From a bacterium (lineage in GTDB: Bacteria > Bacillota > Clostridia > Oscillospirales > CAG-272), in NCBI GenBank assembly GCA_004558975.1, contig SFZB01000005.1, forward strand, positions 1 to 28,802: DNA of 28,802 nucleotides, read 5' to 3'. The notes beneath the pieces were generated by a model. That model searched no databases and had not been told where the DNA came from. It worked only from the letters and a program-made list of their open reading frames with translations. Of the stretch, positions 1-7,493 are shown one piece after another. Position 1 is the first letter of the stretch. Every line of letters starts with the position of its first letter. The position numbers and the translations under genes are program-made.

Positions 1-81
1 GCTCAACTTTTGTACCCGAGACAAGTGTGAGGAGCCGGAGCGAACTTTTTCATTGATCGGAGAAACCATTCGTTCGCCCTA

Positions 82-104
82 GCATTTTCGCATAGCGAAA
101 ATGC
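82..104. repeat. Perfect 10-bp hairpin, 3-nt loop
   Basis: Arms 82-91 and 95-104 are perfectly complementary around a 3-base loop (ata). It is a sub-structure of the 17-326 element. A weaker 4-bp hairpin (109-112 with 118-121) lies just beside it. Confidence 0.8.
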
Positions 105-142
105 ACCATGCCTTAGTGGCAAGAGAAATCATTACGTTTTGA

Positions 143-199
143 AGCCCCGTGCGCGTTGCTGTCGCCGTACTTGGTACGGCAGGCGACGCGCACGGGGCT
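143..199. repeat. Long GC-rich hairpin inside the 17-326 element
   Basis: Positions 143-160 pair with 182-199 (18 pairs, two of them G-U if read as plus-strand RNA). A small internal loop follows (161-163 against 181), then 164-170 pair with 174-180 around a 3-base loop. The outer 14 pairs are perfect Watson-Crick. No run of T follows on either strand, so a simple intrinsic terminator is unlikely. It is the strongest single hairpin of the element. Confidence 0.8.
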
Positions 200-281
200 A
201 AAGCGCCCACCGTTTCTTAAAGTTAAGGCAACCGACCTTGCTATACTCCTTTACGTTGTATAACAAAATCGGTTGCTTCTT

Positions 282-1733
282 TTATTTGCTTTGGGCGCTT
301 GTTCTGCGCTTCTCACACTTGTCTCGCAACCCTTTGGGGTAATGGTTCTTCGCAACCCCTCCGACGACCTTGATGCCGCCGACGGGCGCACCCGCCACCG
401 TCACGACCGCCCAGCCGTCCGCGAGCGCGCACGGGAATGTCTCCCCCGCGAGATACGCGGCAAGCGCCGCGTCCCCCGGCATGAGATCGAGACGCCTTTC
501 AAAATACTCGCCGTAAGCCGAGAAGAAGAAATGTGCCGGGCAAAGCCGCCCTTTTTCCACCGTACCGGCGTTCACGCCGCGGGCATAGGTGATGCTTTTC
601 GGCGTCGGCACCGCCCCGGCAAGGAGCGAAATGCTTCCTTTGAAAACGACAGGATCCGGGAGACGCGTGCCGTCGATACCGGCGGCGGCGAGAAAGGCTC
701 CCCACGCCGTCCGCTCTTCCCGCGAGAGCGGTAGCGTATCCGGCTCTGTCCGGGGCTTGCCCTTGCTTTTGTCCCTGCCGCGGTTAGCATGCATGTCGTA
801 CACGGAGGCGGGTGACGCCCCCTCCGCCCGGCGGAACCGACACATGAACTGCCCCTCCCCCGGGGCGATATGCGGATAGGCGCGGCGGGAAAGGCTCCCG
901 ACCTCCCGTCCGAGGTCGGAATCCTCGGGGACGATCCCGGAGACAGTCATCGACAGCACGGCGTCCGGCACTTCTTCCAAAACATAATCCGGGCGCGCCC
1001 GTAAGAACCACAGGACATTCTGCTCGTTTTCCTCGGGCGAGAACGTGCAGGTCGAATAGACCAGCCGCCCCCCGGGGCGCACGGTGTCCGCCCCCGCGAG
1101 CAGGATCTCCCGCTGCCTCGCGGCGCACATCGCCACATTCTCGGGGCTCCATTCCGCGACGGCAATCTCCTCCCGGCGGAACATCCCCTCGCCGGAGCAG
1201 GGCGCGTCGATCACGACGGCGTCGAAAAATCCGGGATACGTCGCAGCGAGCGTCGGCGCGTCCGTGCGCGTCACGACCGCCGAGCGCACACCCATGCGCT
1301 CGAGGTTCCCGGCGAGCGTCACACACCGATTCGGTACATATTCATTGGAGACGAGCAGACCTCCGTCGCCGATGCGGTTCGCGATCTGCGTCGACTTGCC
1401 GCCCGGGGCGGCGCAGAGATCCAGCACCCGCTCCCCCGCCCGGATCTCGGCGCACAGCACCGGCAACATCGCGGACGGCTCCTGCATATAGTACGCCCCC
1501 GCGTGATGAAGCGGGTCGCCCCCGACGGGCGTCGTGTCCGTGCGGTAAAGCGCGTCTTCGGCAAAAGGCGTCGGCGCGACCGCCGCCCCGAGTAGCTCCC
1601 CGAGCCGCTCCGCGGTCATCTTCCGCCCCGTGTGAAGCGCACGCGCGGGACGCTCGTCATAAGCCGCAAGGAACGCGGGATAATCCCCGCCGAGCAGGTC
1701 GCGCATCCGCGCAAGAAACGCCTCCGGTAGCAT
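282..1733 (-). CDS. rsmF: RsmF-like rRNA cytosine-C5 methyltransferase (Nop2/Sun family)
   Basis: Predicted to place a methyl group on C5 of a cytosine in ribosomal RNA, using S-adenosylmethionine, in the cytoplasm. The 483-residue protein has the Nop2/Sun core: the SAM motif DLCAAPGGKS, the catalytic-cysteine motif DAPCSGEGMFR and the second conserved cysteine in YSTCTF. The EGMFR variant and the roughly 150-residue C-terminal RNA-binding part ending KNHYPKGLR are typical of the Gram-positive RsmF/YebU group and distinguish it from rsmB, which is also in this window. The start at 1733 gives the usual MLPEAFLARM opening, with a G-rich Shine-Dalgarno a few bases upstream. After KGLR, where relatives normally stop within a few residues, there is an extra 13-residue basic tail. 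It is encoded by the end of the 17-326 inverted-repeat element, which also supplies the stop codon. The exact rRNA target is not inferable. Confidence 0.93.
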   Translation of the reverse strand: MLPEAFLARMRDLLGGDYPAFLAAYDERPARALHTGRKMTAERLGELLGAAVAPTPFAEDALYRTDTTPVGGDPLHHAGAYYMQEPSAMLPVLCAEIRAGERVLDLCAAPGGKSTQIANRIGDGGLLVSNEYVPNRCVTLAGNLERMGVRSAVVTRTDAPTLAATYPGFFDAVVIDAPCSGEGMFRREEIAVAEWSPENVAMCAARQREILLAGADTVRPGGRLVYSTCTFSPEENEQNVLWFLRARPDYVLEEVPDAVLSMTVSGIVPEDSDLGREVGSLSRRAYPHIAPGEGQFMCRFRRAEGASPASVYDMHANRGRDKSKGKPRTEPDTLPLSREERTAWGAFLAAAGIDGTRLPDPVVFKGSISLLAGAVPTPKSITYARGVNAGTVEKGRLCPAHFFFSAYGEYFERRLDLMPGDAALAAYLAGETFPCALADGWAVVTVAGAPVGGIKVVGGVAKNHYPKGLRDKCEKRRTSAQSK

Positions 1734-1766
1734 TCGGCACCCCCGTTTTTCGAAAACTTCTCCCTC

Positions 1767-1795
1767 ATCTTATCATTCCCCCCGAAAAAAGTAAA
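1767..1795 (-). promoter_or_regulatory. Sigma-A-type promoter for rsmF
   Basis: Read on the minus strand, TTTACT (1790-1795) and TAAGAT (1767-1772) are separated by 17 bases, about 34 bases before the rsmF start codon. It faces away from the cadC promoter; the two -35 boxes are only about 18 bases apart. Confidence 0.7.
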
Positions 1796-1813
1796 GATTT
1801 TTTGTTTTTCCTC

Positions 1814-1842
1814 TTGACAACAACCGATCGACTGCGTATAAT
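1814..1842 (+). promoter_or_regulatory. Consensus sigma-A promoter of the cadC operon
   Basis: TTGACA (1814-1819) and TATAAT (1837-1842) are both perfect consensus with a 17-base spacer. Expected transcription start is near 1849, at the left edge of the palindrome at 1852-1877. A promoter this strong suits a gene set controlled by a repressor. Confidence 0.92.
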
Positions 1843-1851
1843 AGACCCGTA

Positions 1852-1877
1852 AACAGTTGAACGATTGCTCAACTGTT
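1852..1877 (+). promoter_or_regulatory. Probable CadC/ArsR-family operator
   Basis: Perfect 9-bp inverted repeat (aacagttga at 1852-1860, tcaactgtt at 1869-1877) with an 8-base spacer, starting about 9 bases after the -10 box and so covering the transcription start. It contains the TGAAC/GTTCA-like half sites seen in SmtB/CadC operators. Position and symmetry support autoregulation by the protein encoded next; direct binding is inferred. Confidence 0.8.
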
Positions 1878-1907
1878 CAAAAATAAAGCAACATAACGGA
1901 GGCACAC

Positions 1908-2270
1908 ATGGAAACGAAAACGCCGCTCTGTTCGGAGACCCATCATCATGAAGCGCTCCTCGCCTCCCTGCGTGCGGACGCACCGGCGGAGGGGTTCCTC
2001 CTCTCCCTCGCCGATTTCTTCAAGGTATTCGGCGACGCGACGCGCGTCAAACTGCTCCTGGCGCTCGACCGCGCCGACCTCTGCGTGTGCGACCTCGCCG
2101 AACTGCTCGGCATGACGAAGTCCGCCGTCTCACACCAACTCTCCGCCCTGCGCGCGGCACATCTCGTGAACTTCCGCCGTGAGGGCAAAAACGTCCGCTA
2201 CTCGCTCGCCGACGACCACGTCCGCAAGATTATCGAATGTGCGTCCGAGCATCTGTCCGAGGACGACTGA
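1908..2270 (+). CDS. cadC: ArsR/SmtB-family metal-sensing repressor, CadC type
   Basis: A 120-residue winged-helix repressor predicted to leave DNA when it binds Zn, Cd or Pb, de-repressing the downstream exporter. Both metal-site types of the family can be read. The alpha-3N site has C59 and C61 in DLCVCDL, with C8 and the His run H12-H14 in the N-terminal arm. The alpha-5 dimer-interface site has D102, H104, H115 and E118 with the same spacing as in SmtB. The recognition helix lies around residues 66-84 (MTKSAVSHQLSALR). A GGAGG Shine-Dalgarno precedes the ATG. It is the first gene of an operon with a separate HMA protein and a P-type ATPase, and a palindrome at the transcription start is its likely operator. 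Family assignment is firm; the exact metal is inferred. Confidence 0.93.
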   Translation: METKTPLCSETHHHEALLASLRADAPAEGFLLSLADFFKVFGDATRVKLLLALDRADLCVCDLAELLGMTKSAVSHQLSALRAAHLVNFRREGKNVRYSLADDHVRKIIECASEHLSEDD

Positions 2271-2312
2271 TTCCCGCCAAAAAATGCAATTATAAATAGA
2301 GAGGTACTCATC

Positions 2313-2531
2313 ATGACTTACAAATTCACCGTATCCGGGCTCGACTGCCCCAACTGCGCAAAAAAACTCACCGCCATCATCGAAAGTAAAGAGGACGTGG
2401 AGAGCGTGAAACTCAACTTCCTCACCGAGGATCTGACGGTCACGACCGAACTCGATGCAATTGACGCGCTGGAACTCGTGCGCGCCTGCGGCAAAGAATT
2501 CAGCAAGAATGTCTCGATCGACCGGAAGTAA
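2313..2531 (+). CDS. Stand-alone heavy-metal-associated (HMA) domain protein
   Basis: A 72-residue protein with the ferredoxin-like HMA fold and the metal-binding loop GLDCPNCAKKL (C12 and C15). HMA domains bind soft or transition metals and hand them to P-type ATPases, usually as an N-terminal domain of the ATPase itself. Here it is a separate gene whose stop codon lies only 4 bases before the ATPase start, while the ATPase has no N-terminal HMA domain. The likely role is a metallochaperone or detachable N-terminal domain for that pump. It sits between cadC and cadA, in an operon with no visible internal promoter. Confidence 0.88.
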   Translation: MTYKFTVSGLDCPNCAKKLTAIIESKEDVESVKLNFLTEDLTVTTELDAIDALELVRACGKEFSKNVSIDRK

Positions 2532-2535
2532 CGCC

Positions 2536-4467
2536 ATGAAAAAGCTTTGGAAAGATAAAGATCTTTTGCGCATCATCGGCGGCGGGCTGCTCCTGATCGC
2601 CGGCTTCATCGTCAAGATTGCGACAAAAGACCATGCAAGCGCAAAATACGCGGTACCGATCGTATTCGCCGTTGCCCTGCTCGTCTCCGGGCTGGAAGTG
2701 TTCTGGGAAGCCATCCGCGGCATCTTCAAAGGGCAACTGCTCGACGAGACCTTCCTCATGTCGATCGCGTCCGTCGGCGCTTTCATCATCGGCGAGTACG
2801 CCGAGGCGCCTGCCGTTATGCTGTTCTACCTCGTCGGCGAGTATTTCGAGCATCGCGCCGTGCGCCGCTCGCGCGCGTCGATCAAGACGCTCATGGAGAT
2901 CAACCCCGACCGCGCGCTTGTCTCCCGTGACGGCGAAGAGGTGGAGATCGACGCCACCGATGTGAAGATCGGCGACACCGTCGTCCTGCGCCCCGGTTCC
3001 CGCGTGCCGGTCGACTGCACCGTCGTCAGCGGCAACGCGGATATCAATACCGCTGCCCTGACGGGCGAGAGCCTGCCCGTCGCCGCATATGCCGGAACGG
3101 CACTGCAAAGCGGTGTCATCGTCATGGACGGCGTGCTGTATGCAAAAGCCGACCGTACATCCGAAACTTCTGCCGCCGCCCGCGTTCTGAATCTGGTGCA
3201 GGAAGCCTCCGACCGCAAGAGCCGTCAGGAGAACTTCATCACCGGCTTCGCCCGTGTCTATACGCCGATCGTCGTCGGGCTCGCCGTACTCGTGGCATTC
3301 CTGCCGCCCCTCTTCATCTGTCTCAGCCGCGGCGGCTTTGACGGCGCTGTCCTGCGCGAATGGGTGTACCGCGCGCTGATGTTCCTCGCCGTCTCCTGCC
3401 CGTGTGCCCTCGTGATCTCGGTGCCGCTCGCCTTCTTCGGCGGGATCGGCGGCGCCGCCGGACAGGGGATCCTGTTCAAGGGCGGTTGCTCGTTTGACTC
3501 GCTCGCCGCGGCAAAAATCGCCGTATTCGATAAGACGGGTACGCTGACAAAAGGCGCCTTCTCGGTGACGGAAGTCCGCCCCGCGGACGGTCTCGGAAAA
3601 GACGAATTTCTCCGCCTTGTCTCCTCGGCGGAAGCACATTCCACCCACCCGATCGCCCTTGCGCTCCGCGCCGGGGCGCCGGACGCTCCCGCGGCGGAAA
3701 ATGTCAGGGAGGTGCCCGGAAAAGGTCTCCTCGCCGTTGTCGGGGGGCGCGAAGTCGCCGTCGGGAATCTCGCCCTCATGGCAGACATCGGCGCCGACGT
3801 CCCCGCCGGCACGGAAGGCATCTATGTCGCCCGCGACGGGAAATATATCGGTGCCGTCTCCATCGCGGACACCATCCGTCCCGGCACCGTCCCCGCCCTC
3901 TCGGAGCTCCGTCATCTCGGCATCCGTGAGACGGTCATGCTGACCGGCGATGCGGAAGCCCCGGCGAAGAAAATCGCCGCCGCGGCAGGCATTGACACCG
4001 TGAAAGCCAAACTTCTCCCCGAGGAGAAATACGCGGCGCTCGAAGACCTCATGTCAAGGACGCACGAGAAGGTCATGTATGTCGGCGACGGCATCAATGA
4101 CGCGCCGGTTCTCGCCCGCGCCGATGTGGGTATCGCCATGGGCGGCATCGGTTCGGATGCCGCGATCGAGGCGGCGGACGTCATCCTCACGACCGATGCC
4201 CCCGAGAAGATTCCGCTCGCCCGCCGCATCGCCAAGAAGACCCTGCGGATTGCTGAGGAAAACATCGTGTTCGCGCTGTTCGTCAAGATTGCCGTCATGG
4301 TGCTTGCCGCAACGGGTGTGCTCTCCTTGTTCGCGGGCGGTATGTGGGTCGCCGTGTTCGCCGATGTCGGCGTCGCACTCCTCGCGATTCTCAACTCGCT
4401 CCGCACCGTCCTTTATCCGCCGAAACCTTGCTGCAAGGCAAATGAGGCACCGGCGGCAAATGCCTGA
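2536..4467 (+). CDS. cadA: P1B-type Zn/Cd/Pb-exporting ATPase
   Basis: A 643-residue membrane pump that exports Zn, Cd or Pb at the cost of ATP. Visible landmarks in order: TGES in the actuator domain; the membrane metal site C288-P289-C290 (SCPCALVISVP); the phosphorylated D332 in DKTGTLT; the HP motif at H371; TGD and GDGINDAPVLA in the P-domain; and a C-terminal membrane helix with FADVGVALLAILNSLR, whose aspartate is the Zn/Cd/Pb-specific residue of this subfamily. The start was set at 2536 (GGAAG just upstream). The frame stays open further upstream, but that extension overlaps the HMA gene and has no family similarity. The protein lacks a fused N-terminal HMA domain, unusual for CadA/ZntA and explained by the separate gene in front. 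A C-terminal CC pair (KPCCK) may be an extra metal ligand. Confidence 0.95.
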   Translation: MKKLWKDKDLLRIIGGGLLLIAGFIVKIATKDHASAKYAVPIVFAVALLVSGLEVFWEAIRGIFKGQLLDETFLMSIASVGAFIIGEYAEAPAVMLFYLVGEYFEHRAVRRSRASIKTLMEINPDRALVSRDGEEVEIDATDVKIGDTVVLRPGSRVPVDCTVVSGNADINTAALTGESLPVAAYAGTALQSGVIVMDGVLYAKADRTSETSAAARVLNLVQEASDRKSRQENFITGFARVYTPIVVGLAVLVAFLPPLFICLSRGGFDGAVLREWVYRALMFLAVSCPCALVISVPLAFFGGIGGAAGQGILFKGGCSFDSLAAAKIAVFDKTGTLTKGAFSVTEVRPADGLGKDEFLRLVSSAEAHSTHPIALALRAGAPDAPAAENVREVPGKGLLAVVGGREVAVGNLALMADIGADVPAGTEGIYVARDGKYIGAVSIADTIRPGTVPALSELRHLGIRETVMLTGDAEAPAKKIAAAAGIDTVKAKLLPEEKYAALEDLMSRTHEKVMYVGDGINDAPVLARADVGIAMGGIGSDAAIEAADVILTTDAPEKIPLARRIAKKTLRIAEENIVFALFVKIAVMVLAATGVLSLFAGGMWVAVFADVGVALLAILNSLRTVLYPPKPCCKANEAPAANA

Positions 4468-4502
4468 CCAGCAATCCCCAAAGCCAAGGAAAACCGAATA
4501 CC

Positions 4503-4536
4503 GACCCGACGGGCTCCCCCGTCGGGTCTTGCTTTT
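4503..4536 (+). terminator. Intrinsic terminator of the cad operon
   Basis: Perfect 11-bp stem (4503-4513 with 4518-4528), 4-base loop, then ttgctttt. It lies 35 bases after the cadA stop codon. Confidence 0.9.
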
Positions 4537-4557
4537 CCGAGAAAACTATGTTATACT
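4529..4557 (+). promoter_or_regulatory. Promoter of the DUF6273-like lipoprotein gene
   Basis: TTGCTT (4529-4534), 17-base spacer, TATACT (4552-4557). The -35 box overlaps the T-tract of the preceding terminator. Confidence 0.65.
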
Positions 4558-4626
4558 TTTACCGTATGACCGAATTTCGGCGCGCGCCGCGCGAACGTCT
4601 TTTCCGAAAACGCGTGAGGTATCGCT

Positions 4627-6003
4627 ATGAAGCATCTGCATTTCCTGCCGTTATGGCTGCTTGTCTCCGTTCTCCTCATCCTCTCCCTCGCGGGGTGCGG
4701 TGAGACGCCGGAGACGGTGCATGAACATCGCTACGGCGAATGGTATGTCGTCACACCGGCGACACACGAGGAAAGCGGGCTCGAAGCCCGCAACTGCACC
4801 GGCTGTAAGCAGAAGGACACGCGGGAGACTGCCCCCACCGGACACACCTTCCGCACCGAATGGGACTACGACGCGACGGCACACTTTCATTCCTGCTCCT
4901 GCGGAGCGACAGAGGAAAAAGCACCGCATGGCCTCGACGAAAGCGGCGTCTGCCGCACCTGCCGTGTGGACAGTACCCGCCTTGCCTACACCAAGGAGAA
5001 CGGCGTCATTACGATGGGCACCTACCCGCAGTCGCGCGTGACAGACAGCCAACTGACAGACGCGCTGACTGCCGCCGCCGGGACGCTCCCGACAGCGGAA
5101 AATGCCGGGGCATGGACGCCGTATGGCGACTGCACGGCGAAAAAGGTCGAAGACGACTTCATGTGGTATATCGATCTCTCCCTAGAGGGTGAACGATACC
5201 GCGGCGTTTACTTCACGCACTACCGCCCCATGTCTCCGGGTATTCCCTCCGACGAAAAACGCTCCGAGCAGGACGATAACGGCTTTGCGACCGGCACGGT
5301 CTACTGGTTCCGCTTCGAGCCCGTCCGCTGGCGGATCCTGACCCAAAGGAGCGGCAGAGCGCTCCTGCTCGCCGACCTGATCCTGGACGCGGTGCCCTAT
5401 CAGGATAACGTGCGGGAGTCCCCCGAAACGAAAGATCCCTCGTCGACGGTCACGGGCGCGAACGGCGCCCCCGACGGCACCTATGCCAATGTCTACGCGT
5501 ACAGCCGTGTGCGGCAGTTCCTGACGGACGAGTTCTCCCGCACCGCTTTTACGGAAAAGCAAGCGGCGCTCCTGGCTCCCACGTCGACCGCGGGCGATTA
5601 TTCGCAGGTCTCGGAGAGCGGTGACCGTGTTTTCCTTATCACTGCCGATGACCTGCTCGCCTATTGCGGGGGTGCCGCGGCGCAGTTCCGCCGGGGCTCC
5701 GACTATGCCGCTTGCCGCGGTCTCAGGATGATGCACGAGGACAATCGGTTCTTCGGTGGCGGCTACTGGTTCCTGCGCACCCCGAGGGCTGACGTCGCGG
5801 GCGCGTCGAATAAGCTCCGCTGTGAAATCACCGCCTCCGTCTGCATGGTCATGGCGACCGGGAACAACAGTTTCAGCACGAGTCAGAACACCACCCGCGT
5901 CGATTATACCTTTCTCGGCACCGTCCCCGCCGTGTGGCTGACCCTTGCCGAGGCGGAATCATCCGCACCGGATGGCGGCACACTATCTCCGTCGGGGATC
6001 TGA
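4627..6003 (+). CDS. Secreted lipoprotein with Cys-rich region and DUF6273-like domain
   Basis: A 458-residue exported lipoprotein. The N-terminus has basic/hydrophobic residues 1-20 and a lipobox LAGC with lipidated C24. Residues about 34-115 hold spaced pairs of His and Cys (HEHRYGEW, NCTGCKQ, SCSCGATEE, GVCRTC), the pattern of short Cys-rich repeats common in Clostridia surface proteins, possibly binding metal. From about residue 122 the protein resembles the DUF6273 domain: GTYPQSRVTDSQ, later VRWRILTQ, then RQFLTDEF.RTAFTEKQ and a closing VPAVWLTL. The function of that domain is unknown to me; it is usually found extracellularly. It has its own promoter and a terminator after it, so it appears to be transcribed alone. 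GTGAGG precedes the ATG. Confidence 0.82.
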   Translation: MKHLHFLPLWLLVSVLLILSLAGCGETPETVHEHRYGEWYVVTPATHEESGLEARNCTGCKQKDTRETAPTGHTFRTEWDYDATAHFHSCSCGATEEKAPHGLDESGVCRTCRVDSTRLAYTKENGVITMGTYPQSRVTDSQLTDALTAAAGTLPTAENAGAWTPYGDCTAKKVEDDFMWYIDLSLEGERYRGVYFTHYRPMSPGIPSDEKRSEQDDNGFATGTVYWFRFEPVRWRILTQRSGRALLLADLILDAVPYQDNVRESPETKDPSSTVTGANGAPDGTYANVYAYSRVRQFLTDEFSRTAFTEKQAALLAPTSTAGDYSQVSESGDRVFLITADDLLAYCGGAAAQFRRGSDYAACRGLRMMHEDNRFFGGGYWFLRTPRADVAGASNKLRCEITASVCMVMATGNNSFSTSQNTTRVDYTFLGTVPAVWLTLAEAESSAPDGGTLSPSGI

Positions 6004-6108
6004 CGCCCCGTAACATTCTCCTATGTCCGACGCCCGGGGGCGGCTCTGCCGCCGCGGCGTACCGATCCCGTACCCCGACCCGTCGGCGGTACTTCTCCAC
6101 CGTACCCC

Positions 6109-6143
6109 GACCGGCGGTGCCTCCGCCGGTCGCGCCTTGTTTT
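6109..6143 (+). terminator. Terminator-like hairpin just before the der ribosome binding site
   Basis: Perfect 9-bp stem (6109-6117 with 6123-6131), 5-base loop, then gcgccttgtttt. It follows the lipoprotein gene by about 105 bases and ends 3 bases before the der Shine-Dalgarno (6147-6154). It may end the lipoprotein transcript or act as an attenuator for der. Confidence 0.7.
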
Positions 6144-6159
6144 CCGAAAGGAGGCTCCT

Positions 6160-7491
6160 ATGTCAAAACCCCTTGTTGCCATTGTCGGCAGACCGAACGT
6201 CGGGAAATCGACGCTCTTCAATAAGATCATCGGTCAGCGCCTGTCGATCGTCGAGGACACCCCCGGTGTCACGCGCGACCGCATCTACGGCGAGACCGAA
6301 TGGTGCGGGCACCCGTTTTCCCTCATCGACACCGGCGGCATCGAGCCCAAGACCGACGACATCATTCTGAAGCAGATGCGCACGCAGGCACAGATCGCCA
6401 TTGATTCGGCGGACGTTATCATTTTCGTCTGCGACGTGCGCGCGGGACTGACTGCCGACGACCGCGAGATCGCCGTCATGCTCTCGAAGAGCGGCAAACC
6501 CATCATCCCCTGCGTCAACAAGATCGACCGCACGGGCGACCTGCCGTTTGAATATTATGAATTTTACGAACTCGGACTGAAAGAGGATCCCGTCCCGCTC
6601 TCCTCTCTGCACGGCTCCGGCACGGGCGACCTGCTCGACCGCGTGATCTCCTATTTCCCGGAGGTGGCGGCACCCGAGGAGGACGACGACATCATCCGCG
6701 TCGCCGTCATCGGTAAACCGAACGCCGGGAAATCCTCGATGATTAACCGCATTCTCGGCGCCGACCGTCTGATCGTCTCGAACATTCCGGGCACGACGCG
6801 TGACGCCGTCGATACCGTCGTCGAGAACGAGTACGGGAAATTCTGCTTCATCGACACGGCGGGGATCCGCCGCTCGTCCAAGATCGACGACAAGATCGAG
6901 AAGTATTCCGTCCTGCGGGCTCACATGGCGGTGGAGCGTGCCGATGTCTGCCTCATCATGGTGGACGCCGCGGCGGGCATCTCCGAGCAGGACGAGCATA
7001 TTGCCGGCATCGCACATGAGGCAGGCAAAGCCTCTATTATCTGCATGAACAAGTGGGATGCCGTCGAGAAGGACTCGACGACGACGAACGCCGTGACGCG
7101 CCGCGTGCGCGACGCGCTCTCCTATATGACCTACGCCCCGATTCAGTTTGTCTCCGCCCTGACGGGACAACGGGTCGGCACCCTCTTCGAACTCATCAAT
7201 CAGGTCTACGCCGAATCGCGCAAGCGTGTCTCGACCGGCATGCTCAACGACCTCCTCGCGGACGCCGTCGCGCGCAACCAGGTACCGTCCGACAAGGGCA
7301 AGCGCCTGAAGCTCTACTATATGACCGAGAGCCAGGTGGCGCCGCCGACCTTCGTCGTGTTCTGCAACAGCGCGGAACTGTTCCACTTCTCCTACCAGCG
7401 CTATCTCGAGAACTGCATCCGCGAGGCGTTCGGTTTCCGCGGCACTCCCATCAGACTGGTCATTCGCCAGAAGGGCGATAAGGAAGGCTAA
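6160..7491 (+). CDS. der: Ribosome-assembly GTPase Der (EngA)
   Basis: Essential double GTPase that acts in maturation of the 50S ribosomal subunit. In 443 residues it has two G domains in tandem. The first has GRPNVGKST (10-18), DTPGVTRD, DTGG and NKID; the second has GKPNAGKSS (from residue 185), TTRD, DTAGI and NKWD. A KH-like RNA-binding domain occupies about residues 350-440. The start has an ideal AAAGGAGG 5 bases upstream. obg follows after only 2 bases, so the two ribosome-assembly GTPases are co-transcribed and probably translationally coupled. No clear promoter is visible between the upstream terminator and the start. Length and motifs are normal for the family. Confidence 0.97.
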   Translation: MSKPLVAIVGRPNVGKSTLFNKIIGQRLSIVEDTPGVTRDRIYGETEWCGHPFSLIDTGGIEPKTDDIILKQMRTQAQIAIDSADVIIFVCDVRAGLTADDREIAVMLSKSGKPIIPCVNKIDRTGDLPFEYYEFYELGLKEDPVPLSSLHGSGTGDLLDRVISYFPEVAAPEEDDDIIRVAVIGKPNAGKSSMINRILGADRLIVSNIPGTTRDAVDTVVENEYGKFCFIDTAGIRRSSKIDDKIEKYSVLRAHMAVERADVCLIMVDAAAGISEQDEHIAGIAHEAGKASIICMNKWDAVEKDSTTTNAVTRRVRDALSYMTYAPIQFVSALTGQRVGTLFELINQVYAESRKRVSTGMLNDLLADAVARNQVPSDKGKRLKLYYMTESQVAPPTFVVFCNSAELFHFSYQRYLENCIREAFGFRGTPIRLVIRQKGDKEG

Positions 7492-7493
7492 CC

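Larger units (their letters stand above)
17..326. repeat. Nested inverted-repeat element with 15-bp perfect ends
   Basis: Positions 17-31 and 312-326 are a perfect 15-bp inverted repeat, and the similarity continues imperfectly inward (32-45 against 301-311). Inside lie further paired segments: 201-208 with 293-300 (8 bp), 228-235 with 269-276 (8 bp), a long hairpin at 143-199 and a hairpin at 82-104. The pairs nest without crossing, so the unit would fold as a multi-helix junction closed by the outer arms, in either RNA strand or as a DNA cruciform. The right end overlaps the last codons of rsmF. No transposase, obvious target duplication, strong promoter or U-tract terminator is visible. 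A MITE-like palindromic element or a structured RNA are the two readings; I cannot choose between them. Confidence 0.75.

Noticed and set aside
143..199. The long hairpin as an intrinsic terminator
   Set aside because: No T-run follows on either strand, and it sits inside a larger set of nested pairs.
273..734. Plus-strand frame starting MLLLFALGACSALL, looking like a signal peptide
   Set aside because: It is antisense to the rsmF end and the inverted-repeat element; after the first 30 residues it is charged nonsense.
2455..2535. Longer N-terminus for the P-type ATPase
   Set aside because: The extension overlaps the HMA gene in another frame and shows no family similarity; a Shine-Dalgarno precedes ATG 2536.
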